A DNA stretch of 60,517 nucleotides. Source: Candidatus Peregrinibacteria bacterium. Its GTDB lineage: Bacteria; Patescibacteriota; Gracilibacteria; CAIRYL01; GCA-016699755. Location: contig JANTGK010000003.1 in assembly GCA_024762935.1 (NCBI GenBank), forward strand, positions 1 to 60,517. Direction: 5' to 3'. Position 1 is the stretch's first letter. The number at the start of each line of letters is the position of its first letter. The notes below the pieces were generated by a model. That model was not told the origin of the DNA. It saw only the letters and a program-made list of their open reading frames with translations, and ran no database searches. The position numbers and the translations under genes were made by a program. Below are positions 1 through 9,684 of the stretch, in pieces.

Positions 1-96
1 TAATTTGTAATTTGTAATTTGTAATTTGTAATTTGTAATTTGTAATTTGTAATTTGTAATTTGTAATTTGTAATTTGTAATTTGTAATTTGTAATT
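1..96. repeat. Heptanucleotide tandem repeat (TAATTTG), 13 full copies plus a partial copy, probably continuing left of the window
   Basis: Direct reading: perfect TAATTTG periodicity from base 1 to base 91, then taatt. Confidence 0.97.
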
Positions 97-99
97 CCC

Positions 100-1227
100 C
101 TACACCTTCTTCCCCTTCTTCAAAGCAAGATACAGTCCCCGATGACATCGTCCAAGCGTACCGAGTGAAATTAAAAAGATAAGGAATGCAGCAAGATTCC
201 CGATATATGGAACCAGTGGCAACAAATAAATAATAAGAGACCCCAGTGTAAAGAGTCCAAAGATATGCCAATATGAAGATTTTTTTGAAACAGGGAACAG
301 AAAACTTCCCACAACAAGACCATCAACAATCGAGGCCACCAAAAGAGCAGCAAAATACACCAAAATTGCTAATCCCGCGAGCGGGATTCCCAATACTGTT
401 AGCGCCAGAAAAAGAGCCCCAATAGGAAACGTAATAAACATAAGAAATCCGATTCCCATACTCACAAAGGGGGATGATTTTGAGAGCTCAGCATATCGGA
501 TGAAATAATTTCTTAAAAAATGAATCAAAAGCCCTCCAACGGCAAGAATGGTCAAAAAGAAAACGAGTGAAAAAGGAGACCAGAGCCATCGGACTTTTCT
601 TTCAAAAGAACTCTGCTCGTATTTATAGACATCTCTGCTTCCATTAAAAGTGTATTCTCCTCCAACATTAACCTCTGACACCTTGTTGGGGGCAGTAAGA
701 TCCAAATCTCCAGCAATATATCCTGCCTGACCAAAAATCAATGTCTTCGCCGAAATCTTTGCATTTCCAGCAATACGGTCATTTATCTCTACCACTTCTC
801 CTGCAAGTCGCACATCTCCTTCTACAGGTCCATTGAGTTGAATAGACTCAGCCCCTATCCAGGCATCTCCTCCGATAGTACTCCCACTTCGCACAATTAC
901 ATTTTGAGCAGCGGCAATAAGACTATCCCCAATATTTCCAGCAACAACCACATCATAGCCCCCGATACGGGCATCATCCCCAACATCTCCAAATACCTTC
1001 ACTACAAACCCAGCCGCCGTCAAATCCTGACCTACTGATTCACGAACTTCCATAGATCGACCAGCAAGCATAAGATCACCAGGTACATATTTACCAATCT
1101 CTTCAATTTCTCCAGAAATATACACATCATTTCCACTCGAAGTTGTCTGCACATCAGAGAGGGCAAAAACCGAAGGAAGAAAAAGGAAAAAAGCGGGAGC
1201 AATAAATGAAAAAACTGCAGTTTTCAT
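100..1227 (-). CDS. Polymer-forming (bactofilin-like) repeat protein with signal peptide and C-terminal transmembrane segments
   Basis: Repeated short beta-type motifs (GDLMLAGRS, GDVGDDARIGG, GSTIGGDAWIGA, GPVEGDVRLAGE) then hydrophobic segments. Start placed at MKTAVFSFIAPAFFLFLPSVFA rather than the longer ORF. Confidence 0.7.
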   Translation of the reverse strand: MKTAVFSFIAPAFFLFLPSVFALSDVQTTSSGNDVYISGEIEEIGKYVPGDLMLAGRSMEVRESVGQDLTAAGFVVKVFGDVGDDARIGGYDVVVAGNIGDSLIAAAQNVIVRSGSTIGGDAWIGAESIQLNGPVEGDVRLAGEVVEINDRIAGNAKISAKTLIFGQAGYIAGDLDLTAPNKVSEVNVGGEYTFNGSRDVYKYEQSSFERKVRWLWSPFSLVFFLTILAVGGLLIHFLRNYFIRYAELSKSSPFVSMGIGFLMFITFPIGALFLALTVLGIPLAGLAILVYFAALLVASIVDGLVVGSFLFPVSKKSSYWHIFGLFTLGSLIIYLLPLVPYIGNLAAFLIFLISLGTLGRCHRGLYLALKKGKKV

Positions 1228-1519
1228 ACATTTCAAAAAGAGGCAGTTATGATTGTAATGACAACTGCCTCTCGGGTCAATTTTCATATACCCCGAAAGA
1301 AACAAGAAACACTGAATTGATGATAAACTACCATACGAGTCCTCTTCCCAGTTGTGCTCCTCCCCACCTTTCCTTACAAATGGTGAAAGTTCTTGGAGTG
1401 GAATATCAATTTTCTCTTCTTTTACCTCTTTTTGCTCCACTTACGCTTGATTACTTTTTGTGGAGATGTGTTTTTTGAGAAAACATTAAAATTCCTATGT
1501 GATAAAAAAAATATCAGTA

Positions 1520-1547
1520 TTGACAGCAATAAAAATTTCGATATGAT
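1520..1547 (+). promoter_or_regulatory. Sigma70-like promoter for the arg leader and argGH
   Basis: TTGACA (1520-1525), 16-nt spacer, TATGAT (1542-1547). Confidence 0.6.
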
Positions 1548-1555
1548 TGGAGGTA

Positions 1556-1612
1556 ATGAAGAGACAAGAAAATATCTTCGGCTTCCGCCGCCGCCCCTTA
1601 GCTCTTTCTTAG
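1556..1612 (+). CDS. Putative arginine leader peptide MKRQENIFGFRRRPLALS
   Basis: 18-codon ORF with three consecutive CGC Arg codons, upstream of an intrinsic terminator and argG. Confidence 0.6.
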   Translation: MKRQENIFGFRRRPLALS

Positions 1613-1649
1613 GGTAGTATTTTTTGCTTTCTTCTTTTTTGCAAAACAG

Positions 1650-1676
1650 CCTTAAGAATATCTTAAGGTCTTTTTT
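1650..1676 (+). terminator. Intrinsic terminator/attenuator upstream of argG
   Basis: CCTTAAGA-ATA-TCTTAAGG (8-bp perfect stem) followed by TCTTTTTT; ends about 17 nt before the argG ATG. Confidence 0.8.
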
Positions 1677-1693
1677 ACTTTTTTCATACACCA

Positions 1694-2947
1694 ATGTCCG
1701 ATACAACTTATAAAAAAATTGCTAGTCATGAAGCGAGAAAGGGAGAGTTCTCAAAATGCCTCCTCCTCTATTCTGGAGGACTTGATACTTCTGTTATGCT
1801 CAAGTGGATTCAAGAACAGTACGAAGCTGATGTCATTGCTCTCACCATCAATATTGGGCAGACAGCAGATGATCTTGTTGCCATCAAAGAAAAAGCCATT
1901 CAACTCGGAGCAAAAGATGCCATTGTCTATGATGCAAAAGAAGAATTTGCTGATCTTTGCGCTATGGCTATTAAAGCAAATGCAGATTACCAAGGAGGGT
2001 ATGCACTCGGATGCCCACTAGGGAGGGTAATGATTTCACAAGTGGCAGTTGAAATAGCAAAAAAAACTGGCTGTGAAGTAATTGCTCACGGTGCAACGGG
2101 GAAAGGGAATGACCAAGTCCGATTTGAAAGTTATGTAACAACACTAGACCCAAAATTAAAAATCATCGCCCCCGTCCGAGAATGGGGCATGGGTCGAGAT
2201 GAGGAGCTCGCATATGCTGCAAAAAATAACATACCTGTTAAACAGACAAAAGATTCACCCTATAGTTATGACGAGAACATGTGGGCAAACACAGGAGAAG
2301 GAGGAGAAATCGAAGACCCAAAACTCATCCCACCGCTCAAGAATATTCTCCAATGGTGCAAGACAAAAGAAGAAGCAAAAGACGAAGCTGGAATCCTCGA
2401 AATCGAATTCAAAAAAGGAATTCCCACTTCTCTCAATGGTTCATCTAAAAAACTCAGTGACCTTATTATGGAATGTAATGCTATCGGTGCAGAACACGGT
2501 GTGGGAGTCTTTCATCTGATTGAAGACCGACTCATCGGGCTTAAGGTAAGAGGAATCTACGAAAATCCTGCCGCTTCTATTCTCATTGCTGCCCACCAAA
2601 ACCTAGAACAGCTCGTCTCCACACGAGAGGAAAACGAGATGAAACGATTCATCGATACAAAGTGGGCATATCTCACCTACGATGCGAGATGGTTTGAACC
2701 AACCATGCACCATATTCATAGCTATATCGATAGCCAAAATGAAAAAGTCACCGGAACAGTAAAAGTAAAACTCTATAAAGGAAATATAGATGTTGTTGCT
2801 GTCGAATCACCATACTCACTTTTTGATGCCGATCTCGCCACATTTGATAAAAATGCAGCATTTAATCAAAATGCCTCCGCCGGTTTCATCGAACTCTGGA
2901 ATCTTCCCCAAAAAACTGCACGACAATCATTTAACTACGAATCATGA
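1694..2947 (+). CDS. argG: Argininosuccinate synthase
   Basis: LLYSGGLDTSVMLKWI ATP-pyrophosphatase motif, GATGKGNDQVRFE, full-length ArgG-like sequence. Confidence 0.95.
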   Translation: MSDTTYKKIASHEARKGEFSKCLLLYSGGLDTSVMLKWIQEQYEADVIALTINIGQTADDLVAIKEKAIQLGAKDAIVYDAKEEFADLCAMAIKANADYQGGYALGCPLGRVMISQVAVEIAKKTGCEVIAHGATGKGNDQVRFESYVTTLDPKLKIIAPVREWGMGRDEELAYAAKNNIPVKQTKDSPYSYDENMWANTGEGGEIEDPKLIPPLKNILQWCKTKEEAKDEAGILEIEFKKGIPTSLNGSSKKLSDLIMECNAIGAEHGVGVFHLIEDRLIGLKVRGIYENPAASILIAAHQNLEQLVSTREENEMKRFIDTKWAYLTYDARWFEPTMHHIHSYIDSQNEKVTGTVKVKLYKGNIDVVAVESPYSLFDADLATFDKNAAFNQNASAGFIELWNLPQKTARQSFNYES

Positions 2948-4146
2948 GACTCTGGGATACAGCGAGCACAAGTGACTCTCACCATGAATTTGTTGATCAC
3001 TTCACCGTCGGAGATGACTACCAGTGGGACAACCAACTCTTAGAGGCAGATGTTCGGGCAAGTAAAGCACACGCGCTCATGCTCCTCAATGTCGGGGTTA
3101 TTACAGATAAAGAAAACAAGATGCTTCAAAAATCACTTGATGAAATTCTTCTGCTTCACAAAAAAGGAGAATTTCTTATCACTCGTAATCATGAAGATTG
3201 CCACACAGCCATAGAAGAATACCTCACCATGAAATGTGGTGATACCGGCAAAAAAATTCATACCGGGCGAAGTCGAAATGATCAAGTTCTCGTAGCCATG
3301 AGAATCATCATGAAAGAAAAAATGGATGACTTTCATGACCAAATTCAGGAGCTTTCAAACAGCTTTTCTCAACAAAGCAAAAAATGGAGCTCCCAAATAA
3401 TGCCAGGATACACACATATGCAAAAAGCAATGCCAACAACAGTAGGAATCTGGTTACAGGCTTTTGCTGATGGACTCTCAGACCAAATACCTCCTCTTAA
3501 ATCCGTAAGAACTCTCATCGACCAAAACCCACTCGGATCAGCAAGCGGCTTTGGAATCAGAAACTTCAAAAATAATCGCCCGCTCACAACACGAGAATTG
3601 CATTTCCAAAAAACCCAAGAAAATCCAATATACTGTGGTCTTTCACGTGGCCTGTTTGAGTATCAATGTATTGAAGCACTCACGCCAAGTATACTCATTC
3701 TCAGTCGATTTATTGCCGATATTCTTTTTTTTACTGCTGACGGAAAAAAGTATTTTACCCTCCCTGATTTTTTGACCACAGGAAGTTCCATCATGCCCCA
3801 GAAAAAGAATGTTGACCCCGCAGAGATATTTCGAGGAAAAGTATCACAATTCCTTGCCATCAAACATGAAATAGAAATAATCTACAACGGACTTCCCTCT
3901 GGATACAATCGGGATATTTCTCTTATAAAACAATCGTACTTCCGGGCGAGCACTCTTGCAGAAGAACTCATGCAAATGGCACAGATTTTTGCAGAAAATG
4001 TCACTCCAAATGCTGAAGCACTCCAAGAAAGTATGACCGAAGACCTCTTTGTCACCGAAAAGATTTATAATCTCGTAAAAATAGGAGTCCCATTTCGAGA
4101 AGCGTATCAACAGGTAAAAGAAGAGTTTATGACCGGAGACTTGTAA
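2944..4146 (+). CDS. argH: Argininosuccinate lyase
   Basis: HTGRSRNDQV and TTGSSIMPQKKNVDPAE signatures; ATGA overlap with argG. Confidence 0.95.
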   Translation: MRLWDTASTSDSHHEFVDHFTVGDDYQWDNQLLEADVRASKAHALMLLNVGVITDKENKMLQKSLDEILLLHKKGEFLITRNHEDCHTAIEEYLTMKCGDTGKKIHTGRSRNDQVLVAMRIIMKEKMDDFHDQIQELSNSFSQQSKKWSSQIMPGYTHMQKAMPTTVGIWLQAFADGLSDQIPPLKSVRTLIDQNPLGSASGFGIRNFKNNRPLTTRELHFQKTQENPIYCGLSRGLFEYQCIEALTPSILILSRFIADILFFTADGKKYFTLPDFLTTGSSIMPQKKNVDPAEIFRGKVSQFLAIKHEIEIIYNGLPSGYNRDISLIKQSYFRASTLAEELMQMAQIFAENVTPNAEALQESMTEDLFVTEKIYNLVKIGVPFREAYQQVKEEFMTGDL

Positions 4147-4711
4147 GCATATTATTATCCTTTAGCCACTTCTGCACCATGACTCCGAGTTCAAAAGCAA
4201 AAGGAGAATTTATAATAGGGCTTCCATTGCTCATGTCGATTTTATCTTGAGGAACAAGAATATACCCGATTGGTGGGTATACATCTGGCAAAATATTTGA
4301 AATATTCATTACGGGACCTTCATCACCACATCCAATGAGCCGTAACTCTTCCAACAGAGAAATCCTTCCTGTCTGTGTAGTGCTACGCATAGTTGGCTGA
4401 ATCTGTAATTTTCTAATACGATCATAAAGAGCCATCTGCTCATCAACACTTTCACTATTATCATATCTTTCACGAAGATTTCCAAGTGTTGATTTAAGAG
4501 CCGCTGTATACACATCATGCAGGATGACAACAATCGCTGGATGAATCACCTCTTTCTGTTTCTCAGGCTCAATATCGGTAGAAAATGGATGTGATGAAGC
4601 GATGACATTGACTTGTCTCCCAAAACCATTGTTGTCACAATACGCAAACATATCTTTTCTCCACTGTACCGGAATAGTAAATCGTCTCTTGTCATCTATT
4701 TTTATATTCAT
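4127..4711 (-). CDS. Uncharacterised protein, possibly a divergent MraZ/AbrB-like double-domain protein
   Basis: N-terminal IDDKRRFTIPVQWRKDMF and second half TGRISLLEELRLIG resemble the paired MraZ/SpoVT-AbrB motifs; weak similarity by eye. Confidence 0.4.
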   Translation of the reverse strand: MNIKIDDKRRFTIPVQWRKDMFAYCDNNGFGRQVNVIASSHPFSTDIEPEKQKEVIHPAIVVILHDVYTAALKSTLGNLRERYDNSESVDEQMALYDRIRKLQIQPTMRSTTQTGRISLLEELRLIGCGDEGPVMNISNILPDVYPPIGYILVPQDKIDMSNGSPIINSPFAFELGVMVQKWLKDNNMLTSLRS

Positions 4712-4763
4712 TCTTAGATAAAAAGTCCTGCACTATACCCTGGTCTTCTATTTTTTAGCAACT

Positions 4764-4803
4764 AAAAATCCCGTACTTGTGGAGAAGTACGGGATTTTTT
4801 TTT
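4764..4803 (-). terminator. Bidirectional-looking intrinsic terminator
   Basis: AAAAATCCCGTACTT-gtggag-AAGTACGGGATTTTT, 15-bp perfect stem, downstream of the minus-strand gene ending at 4820. Confidence 0.85.
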
Positions 4804-4819
4804 CAGTGTATACAATGAC

Positions 4820-5719
4820 CTACTCTTGAGCAGCGAGTTCTTGCTCAATATACTTCTCAAATTCTTCGTATGGATATGCTCCCTTAATCTGCCATCCGTT
4901 AATGAAAAATCCAGGAGTTCCTGAAATTCCGTACTCAGAACCTTGTTTCATATCTCCTTCGATTTCAGCAGTATCATTTGCATCAAGACATGCTGTAAAT
5001 GCTGCTTCATCAAGTCCAAGTTCTTTTGCATACTTAATGAATGTCTCCCTATTAAGACTCTTCTGGTTAGCAAAAAGCTTATCATGCATTTCAAAGTACT
5101 TTTCATTACCACCTTGCTCTAGAACACAGTTTGCTGCAACAGCTGCAGGCATAGCGTCTGGATGAAATCCAAGAGGAAAATCTCGGTATACATATTTTAC
5201 TTTTCCTGTATCAACATATTTTTCTTTAATCTTTGGGTAAACGGAGTTCACATGGCGAGAGCAAAATGGGCACTCAAAGTCTGAAAATTCAACAATAGTC
5301 ACTGGTGCATCTGCATCACCAATAAAGGGGTCATCATCCACAGAAATGCCCTCCATTTTCTTCGGCTTGTTGGCCTCTTCTTGTGCTTTTTTTGCCGCTG
5401 CTTCTTGTTCAGCAATAAAAGCTTGAATTCCTGCAGCTACTTTTGCATTAAAATCTTCATCGGTCATACCTACTGAATCCGCAACAATCTTCTCTGAAAT
5501 CATCTGCTGTACATCCTCTTTAGTGGCAAAACCAGCATCTGTAAGCTGACTTTTGACTATTTCTTTAATTTTTTCTTCAGAAACACTCTTTTTTAACTCC
5601 TTCTGGACAATCTTTGAAACTCCAGCTTCAGAGAGACCCGAAGAATCACTGACTCCTGGTACACACCCAGAAAGAAACATGCCAGAAACGGCAAGAACGG
5701 AAAGAAAATACTTATTCAT
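4820..5719 (-). CDS. DsbA-family thiol-disulfide oxidoreductase, lipoprotein
   Basis: Lipobox LSGC; EFSDFECPFCSRH thioredoxin-fold CPFC motif; cis-Pro region GISGTPGFFING. Confidence 0.88.
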   Translation of the reverse strand: MNKYFLSVLAVSGMFLSGCVPGVSDSSGLSEAGVSKIVQKELKKSVSEEKIKEIVKSQLTDAGFATKEDVQQMISEKIVADSVGMTDEDFNAKVAAGIQAFIAEQEAAAKKAQEEANKPKKMEGISVDDDPFIGDADAPVTIVEFSDFECPFCSRHVNSVYPKIKEKYVDTGKVKYVYRDFPLGFHPDAMPAAVAANCVLEQGGNEKYFEMHDKLFANQKSLNRETFIKYAKELGLDEAAFTACLDANDTAEIEGDMKQGSEYGISGTPGFFINGWQIKGAYPYEEFEKYIEQELAAQE

Positions 5720-5927
5720 AGTCGATAAAAAAAATACCCATGCATTTTATAGTAAACTCCCCCCAAAAGAAAGGTTCGCGCATTTCTCAAATTTAGTAAT
5801 ATTTTATAATCCTATTTGATAGAGAGAATCATTTACGAGATATGTACCGTTTCATGTACTCCTCCCAAATGCAATGCGGTTACTTGTCGGGAGCAATCAA
5901 CTCACGAGATGAGAAGATATTACAGAA

Positions 5928-8573
5928 TTACTCCTTTCCCTTTTCACAGTGTGAAAATTGAGGATTATCACTGCATACAATCTCTCCACCAAAGTTTCGT
6001 TCACACTGGCTTTCATTAAAGTACACCGCTTTACACTCACTTCGACTGATGCACTCATTTTCAGTTCGAATTTCCGAGCAGGTCTTTTCATCAAGGGTAA
6101 TACGGTTTTTAAGGCTCAGATCATCCCACGAAAGAGCACTGATAATGTTCGGAGAAATCGAAAAGAAATTCTTCCCGATATAAATGATTCTCTGAATATT
6201 TTTATCAGCATCTCCATAAAAATACTCACCAGACTTTAAAAACGAATCATCATCGGCATCATAGTGGCTCACTTCTCCCCGAAGAGTAAATCCATCTTTG
6301 ACGCTTACATCATATACTCTCGCACCAGAAAAGACTGTTTCAATATCTGCTTCATCTCCTGTTTTGTTATTTTTGTTCTCAGTAATAGTAACCGGGAACC
6401 CTAGAATGCCTTTTTTCTCGTCAAAAAGAAGAGCCTTATGATTTGTAAGGACCTCACTCGTCGTTCCTCGAGACCCGATGACTTCCTTTTGAATCTCTCT
6501 TGGATTTGCTAGGTCAGAAACATCAAAAAGGGAGAGTTTCATTCCAAGAACAGCAGTGTAGTATACAGCTGAATCAGAGTGGACCTTGTCGGCATCGATA
6601 GATTCATCAACCTCCTTTCCAAAACCAATCAAATACTTTTCACCAAAAGGTTGTAAATAATCTGACCATCCGGGAATTTTTAATTTCCCAAGAATTTTTG
6701 GTGCTGTCGGAGTAAGGTCTATGACAAACAGTGGATCAACTGTTTTAAAAGTAATGAGAAATGCTCGTTTCCCCATAAAACGAGCTGACTTCAGATTCTC
6801 TCCAGGTGCAATACCATCAATCACTCCTGTCTGCTTCAGGTTAGAATCGAGAATCGTTACCATACTTTCGGAAAGATGAGATCCCCACGCCTGACCAACT
6901 TGTGTCGCTACTCGAAAGTAATCATTATATTCACTCATTGAAAATTGATTTAAAAGTCGCCCCCGAACTCGCCCCTTTCCATCAAATGCGATATCACCAT
7001 TAGAAAGTGAAAATTTATAAATATCTGTTCCTTCTGTGTTTTCCCAACCAGAATCATTTCCCCTCTCCCAAAAAATTTCATCCCAAGAAGAATTTGTCAC
7101 ATAGAGATTCTTTTGAGAGGCATACACCTGATTTCCTCCTCCAAGAACAACCTCTCGTTTTGCTTTCTCTGATGCATCTCTCGTATTTACTGAGGCAACA
7201 ATAAGGTAGTTCTGATACTGGAAATTTGGTATATACCGCACCTCATCACATCCGGCAACAGTTACTTCATCAGGATGAGTGGAATCTGAGAATGCAGGAA
7301 GAAGATCATCAAGAGGTATTGGCTCTGGACCCCCTCTAAAAGCATTCCATCCTTTATTCACCACGACATATACCATCTCATCAATTCTACGGGAAGAAAC
7401 ATATTCCCCTTCTACAGCAACGGTACGAAGTTTTTTTGGATTCTCTCTATCAGAAACATCATATACAAGAGTAACCACCTCAGTTGCACCAGAGTAATAC
7501 GGCATATCCGGCATTATTGTCGTTCGAATAACATCTTCGTAAGGAGAAACCGTCATGCCGTTTTTCTCTCCAATAAGAGTAAGTCGATCTCCATCAAGAA
7601 ACATCTCACGAGGAAGTATTTTCTCTTCATCAAGTGAAATCCGTGCCACCTCCTTCATTGTATCTGTCGGTATAGCTGAGATAATACGAACAGTTTTTCC
7701 CTTGAGAAGAAAAATATGTGACCCATCATTTTTGATGATATCTGCTTCATCAACTCCTTCCTCTTGAATATTTGTTTCTGAAAAATCATCTGCCGCTGGA
7801 GCCATTGTTTTTTCTTCGACCATTGCGCTTACACCTGCCGAATCACCATCAGTGACAGCAAAATCTGCAAATTCCATTTCGCTATCAACCATTGCATTTC
7901 TTGTTTGCAAAGCCCCTGTATTGAGCCGTTTTTCTGCTTTTTGTAACTGTGCTTCAAGCTCATCACATGAGTTGAGTGTTGGAAGGTCTCCAAGAGAAGT
8001 ATTCTCTACTTCATTTCCGGTAACAATACCCCAAACCATTTCTGACATCTCACCACGTGTAAGCAGATCAGCTGTATCAGTAATGCTTCCCGGCATGACT
8101 CGCTCCCTTTGTAATGCCCCTATATACCCCTCAAACCACTCCCCTTGTTTTGATGCTGGGATAGAGAGCCCTTGAACTTCACTCACAATTTTTGCTGCAT
8201 CACGAACGTTAATTTGTTCATGAGGCCGAAACGTTCCGTCGGCATATCCCATTATAATCCCATTATTAGAGGCATCGCACACGACGTTATAAAACCAATC
8301 ATCAGGATGCACATCTGAAAATGTTTTTCCCTCCCAGATACAAGAATCATCACCATAATCTTCTGATGTCTTCAATGCAATCTTCAAAAACTCTGCTCTC
8401 GTAATATCTTTATCAGGTCGAAATGTCCCATCTGAAAATCCTTCTACAATACCATTATTCAAAAGATATTCAACTGCCTCTCTCGAGCTCGTACCATGAG
8501 TATCAGAAAAATCTGCACTCACAATCGGCGACAACACGAGGGCAAAAAATGAAACAAAAAGTATTTTTTTCAT
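5928..8573 (-). CDS. S-layer-homology domain protein with C-terminal beta-propeller domain
   Basis: Signal peptide MKKILFVSFFALVLSPIVSA; SLH repeats (GIVEGFSDGTFRPDKDITRAEF, GIIMGYADGTFRPHEQINVRDA); EEGVDEADIIKNDGSHIFLL typical of the secreted beta-propeller family. Confidence 0.85.
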   Translation of the reverse strand: MKKILFVSFFALVLSPIVSADFSDTHGTSSREAVEYLLNNGIVEGFSDGTFRPDKDITRAEFLKIALKTSEDYGDDSCIWEGKTFSDVHPDDWFYNVVCDASNNGIIMGYADGTFRPHEQINVRDAAKIVSEVQGLSIPASKQGEWFEGYIGALQRERVMPGSITDTADLLTRGEMSEMVWGIVTGNEVENTSLGDLPTLNSCDELEAQLQKAEKRLNTGALQTRNAMVDSEMEFADFAVTDGDSAGVSAMVEEKTMAPAADDFSETNIQEEGVDEADIIKNDGSHIFLLKGKTVRIISAIPTDTMKEVARISLDEEKILPREMFLDGDRLTLIGEKNGMTVSPYEDVIRTTIMPDMPYYSGATEVVTLVYDVSDRENPKKLRTVAVEGEYVSSRRIDEMVYVVVNKGWNAFRGGPEPIPLDDLLPAFSDSTHPDEVTVAGCDEVRYIPNFQYQNYLIVASVNTRDASEKAKREVVLGGGNQVYASQKNLYVTNSSWDEIFWERGNDSGWENTEGTDIYKFSLSNGDIAFDGKGRVRGRLLNQFSMSEYNDYFRVATQVGQAWGSHLSESMVTILDSNLKQTGVIDGIAPGENLKSARFMGKRAFLITFKTVDPLFVIDLTPTAPKILGKLKIPGWSDYLQPFGEKYLIGFGKEVDESIDADKVHSDSAVYYTAVLGMKLSLFDVSDLANPREIQKEVIGSRGTTSEVLTNHKALLFDEKKGILGFPVTITENKNNKTGDEADIETVFSGARVYDVSVKDGFTLRGEVSHYDADDDSFLKSGEYFYGDADKNIQRIIYIGKNFFSISPNIISALSWDDLSLKNRITLDEKTCSEIRTENECISRSECKAVYFNESQCERNFGGEIVCSDNPQFSHCEKGKE

Positions 8574-8687
8574 ACGGAGAAAAACAGCAGAAAAAGAATA
8601 GACTTTCGCAGAAAAATGGCAAGTCAATAGAAAGCAATCACCCTTTGAGCCCTAAAATCATATCACATCCTGCTGATGCGAATAATA

Positions 8688-9164
8688 CTATCGTAAAACA
8701 GCTTTCAATGATTCCGAGAAACAATCACTAAAAAAGAATGTCTGTATAAAATACGGAACATCTTCTCGACAAACAAAAGGGGCAATCAGCGGGAATACGA
8801 AATTCCAAATAATGGCCCCAAGGATCATGATTCCAAAAAATCCTCCAATCACCAGTACAATCTGCCTTCTATTTGCTCCAGCACTTTTTAAATCGTTCCG
8901 CATAAAAAAAACAAAAATGATGATGCCTATTACCCCCTGTATGACAATGGACAGAACATCAGCCAGCAGGGTTATTATAAGAGCAATAACAAGAGGAATA
9001 ATAATGAGGATAAACAGAATATTTTGTATTGGATAACGCACAAATACTCCCTCAGCATTTATTTTTCCCACTCGCATGTATCGAACGAGAAAAAAATAAA
9101 CAACAAAAGACACAAGAAGCGTAAAAAGAGGTCTTGCAAGACTCACCAAAAGAAATCCACCCAT
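8688..9164 (-). CDS. Integral membrane protein of unknown function
   Basis: Several hydrophobic helices over 158 aa. Confidence 0.6.
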   Translation of the reverse strand: MGGFLLVSLARPLFTLLVSFVVYFFLVRYMRVGKINAEGVFVRYPIQNILFILIIIPLVIALIITLLADVLSIVIQGVIGIIIFVFFMRNDLKSAGANRRQIVLVIGGFFGIMILGAIIWNFVFPLIAPFVCREDVPYFIQTFFFSDCFSESLKAVLR

Positions 9165-9312
9165 TTAAATGAAATAGTAATAATCACAATCTTACACTAA
9201 TACAAACCCACATGAAATGCCTCAAGGCTTCATCATGGAATAAATATCATGAGAGTGATACCCAAAATAGTAGAGTCATAAACTCTTGCACATTTTTAAT
9301 TCTCATGCGCTA

Positions 9313-9650
9313 CTACGTAATAAAACTTGTGGCACCAAGCCAGGCAAGGTCAAATATTGCTTTTTGAGTTTGGTAGAGTTCTGGATTTTCAATCAGTACT
9401 CCAATAGGATTTTTTTTATTCAGATTTGCAATAGCGTATGTCTCTCCGGAACCCAAGAAAACTCTATACAAGGAGTTTTGATAATTGTTCTAAAGTAATA
9501 GAAACGACATTTGCTCCAGAGAGACCAGAGAAAGTGTTTTGTGAAGAGTGTTATCTCCAAGTCATTCAATAAAACCTATTGTGTCAGTTCCATCAGCTCC
9601 CCATTGGATTGAAAGTGGTTTATGCTTTGAGAAAATACAAGAAAAAGAAT
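9313..9650 (-). pseudogene. Decayed gene; C-terminal piece resembles the TrmB-type regulator C-terminus
   Basis: Coding-like pieces in different minus-strand frames: YRVFLGSGETYAIANLNKKNPIGVLIENPELYQTQKAIFDLAWLGATSFIT*, SGLSGANVVSITLEQLSKLLV*, and GADGTDTIGFIE*LGDNTLHKT. Confidence 0.5.
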
Positions 9651-9684
9651 GTATTAAAAAAATATTTCTATACACCATATTTAT

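Noticed and set aside
5958-8731. Several plus-strand ORFs of 65-107 aa
   Set aside because: All antisense to the SLH/beta-propeller gene, which has clear domain signatures.
9500-9560. Plus-strand TFAPERPEKVFCEECY resembling a CxxC zinc-ribbon peptide
   Set aside because: Only one CxxC, short, and the minus-strand reading gives more coherent protein-like segments.
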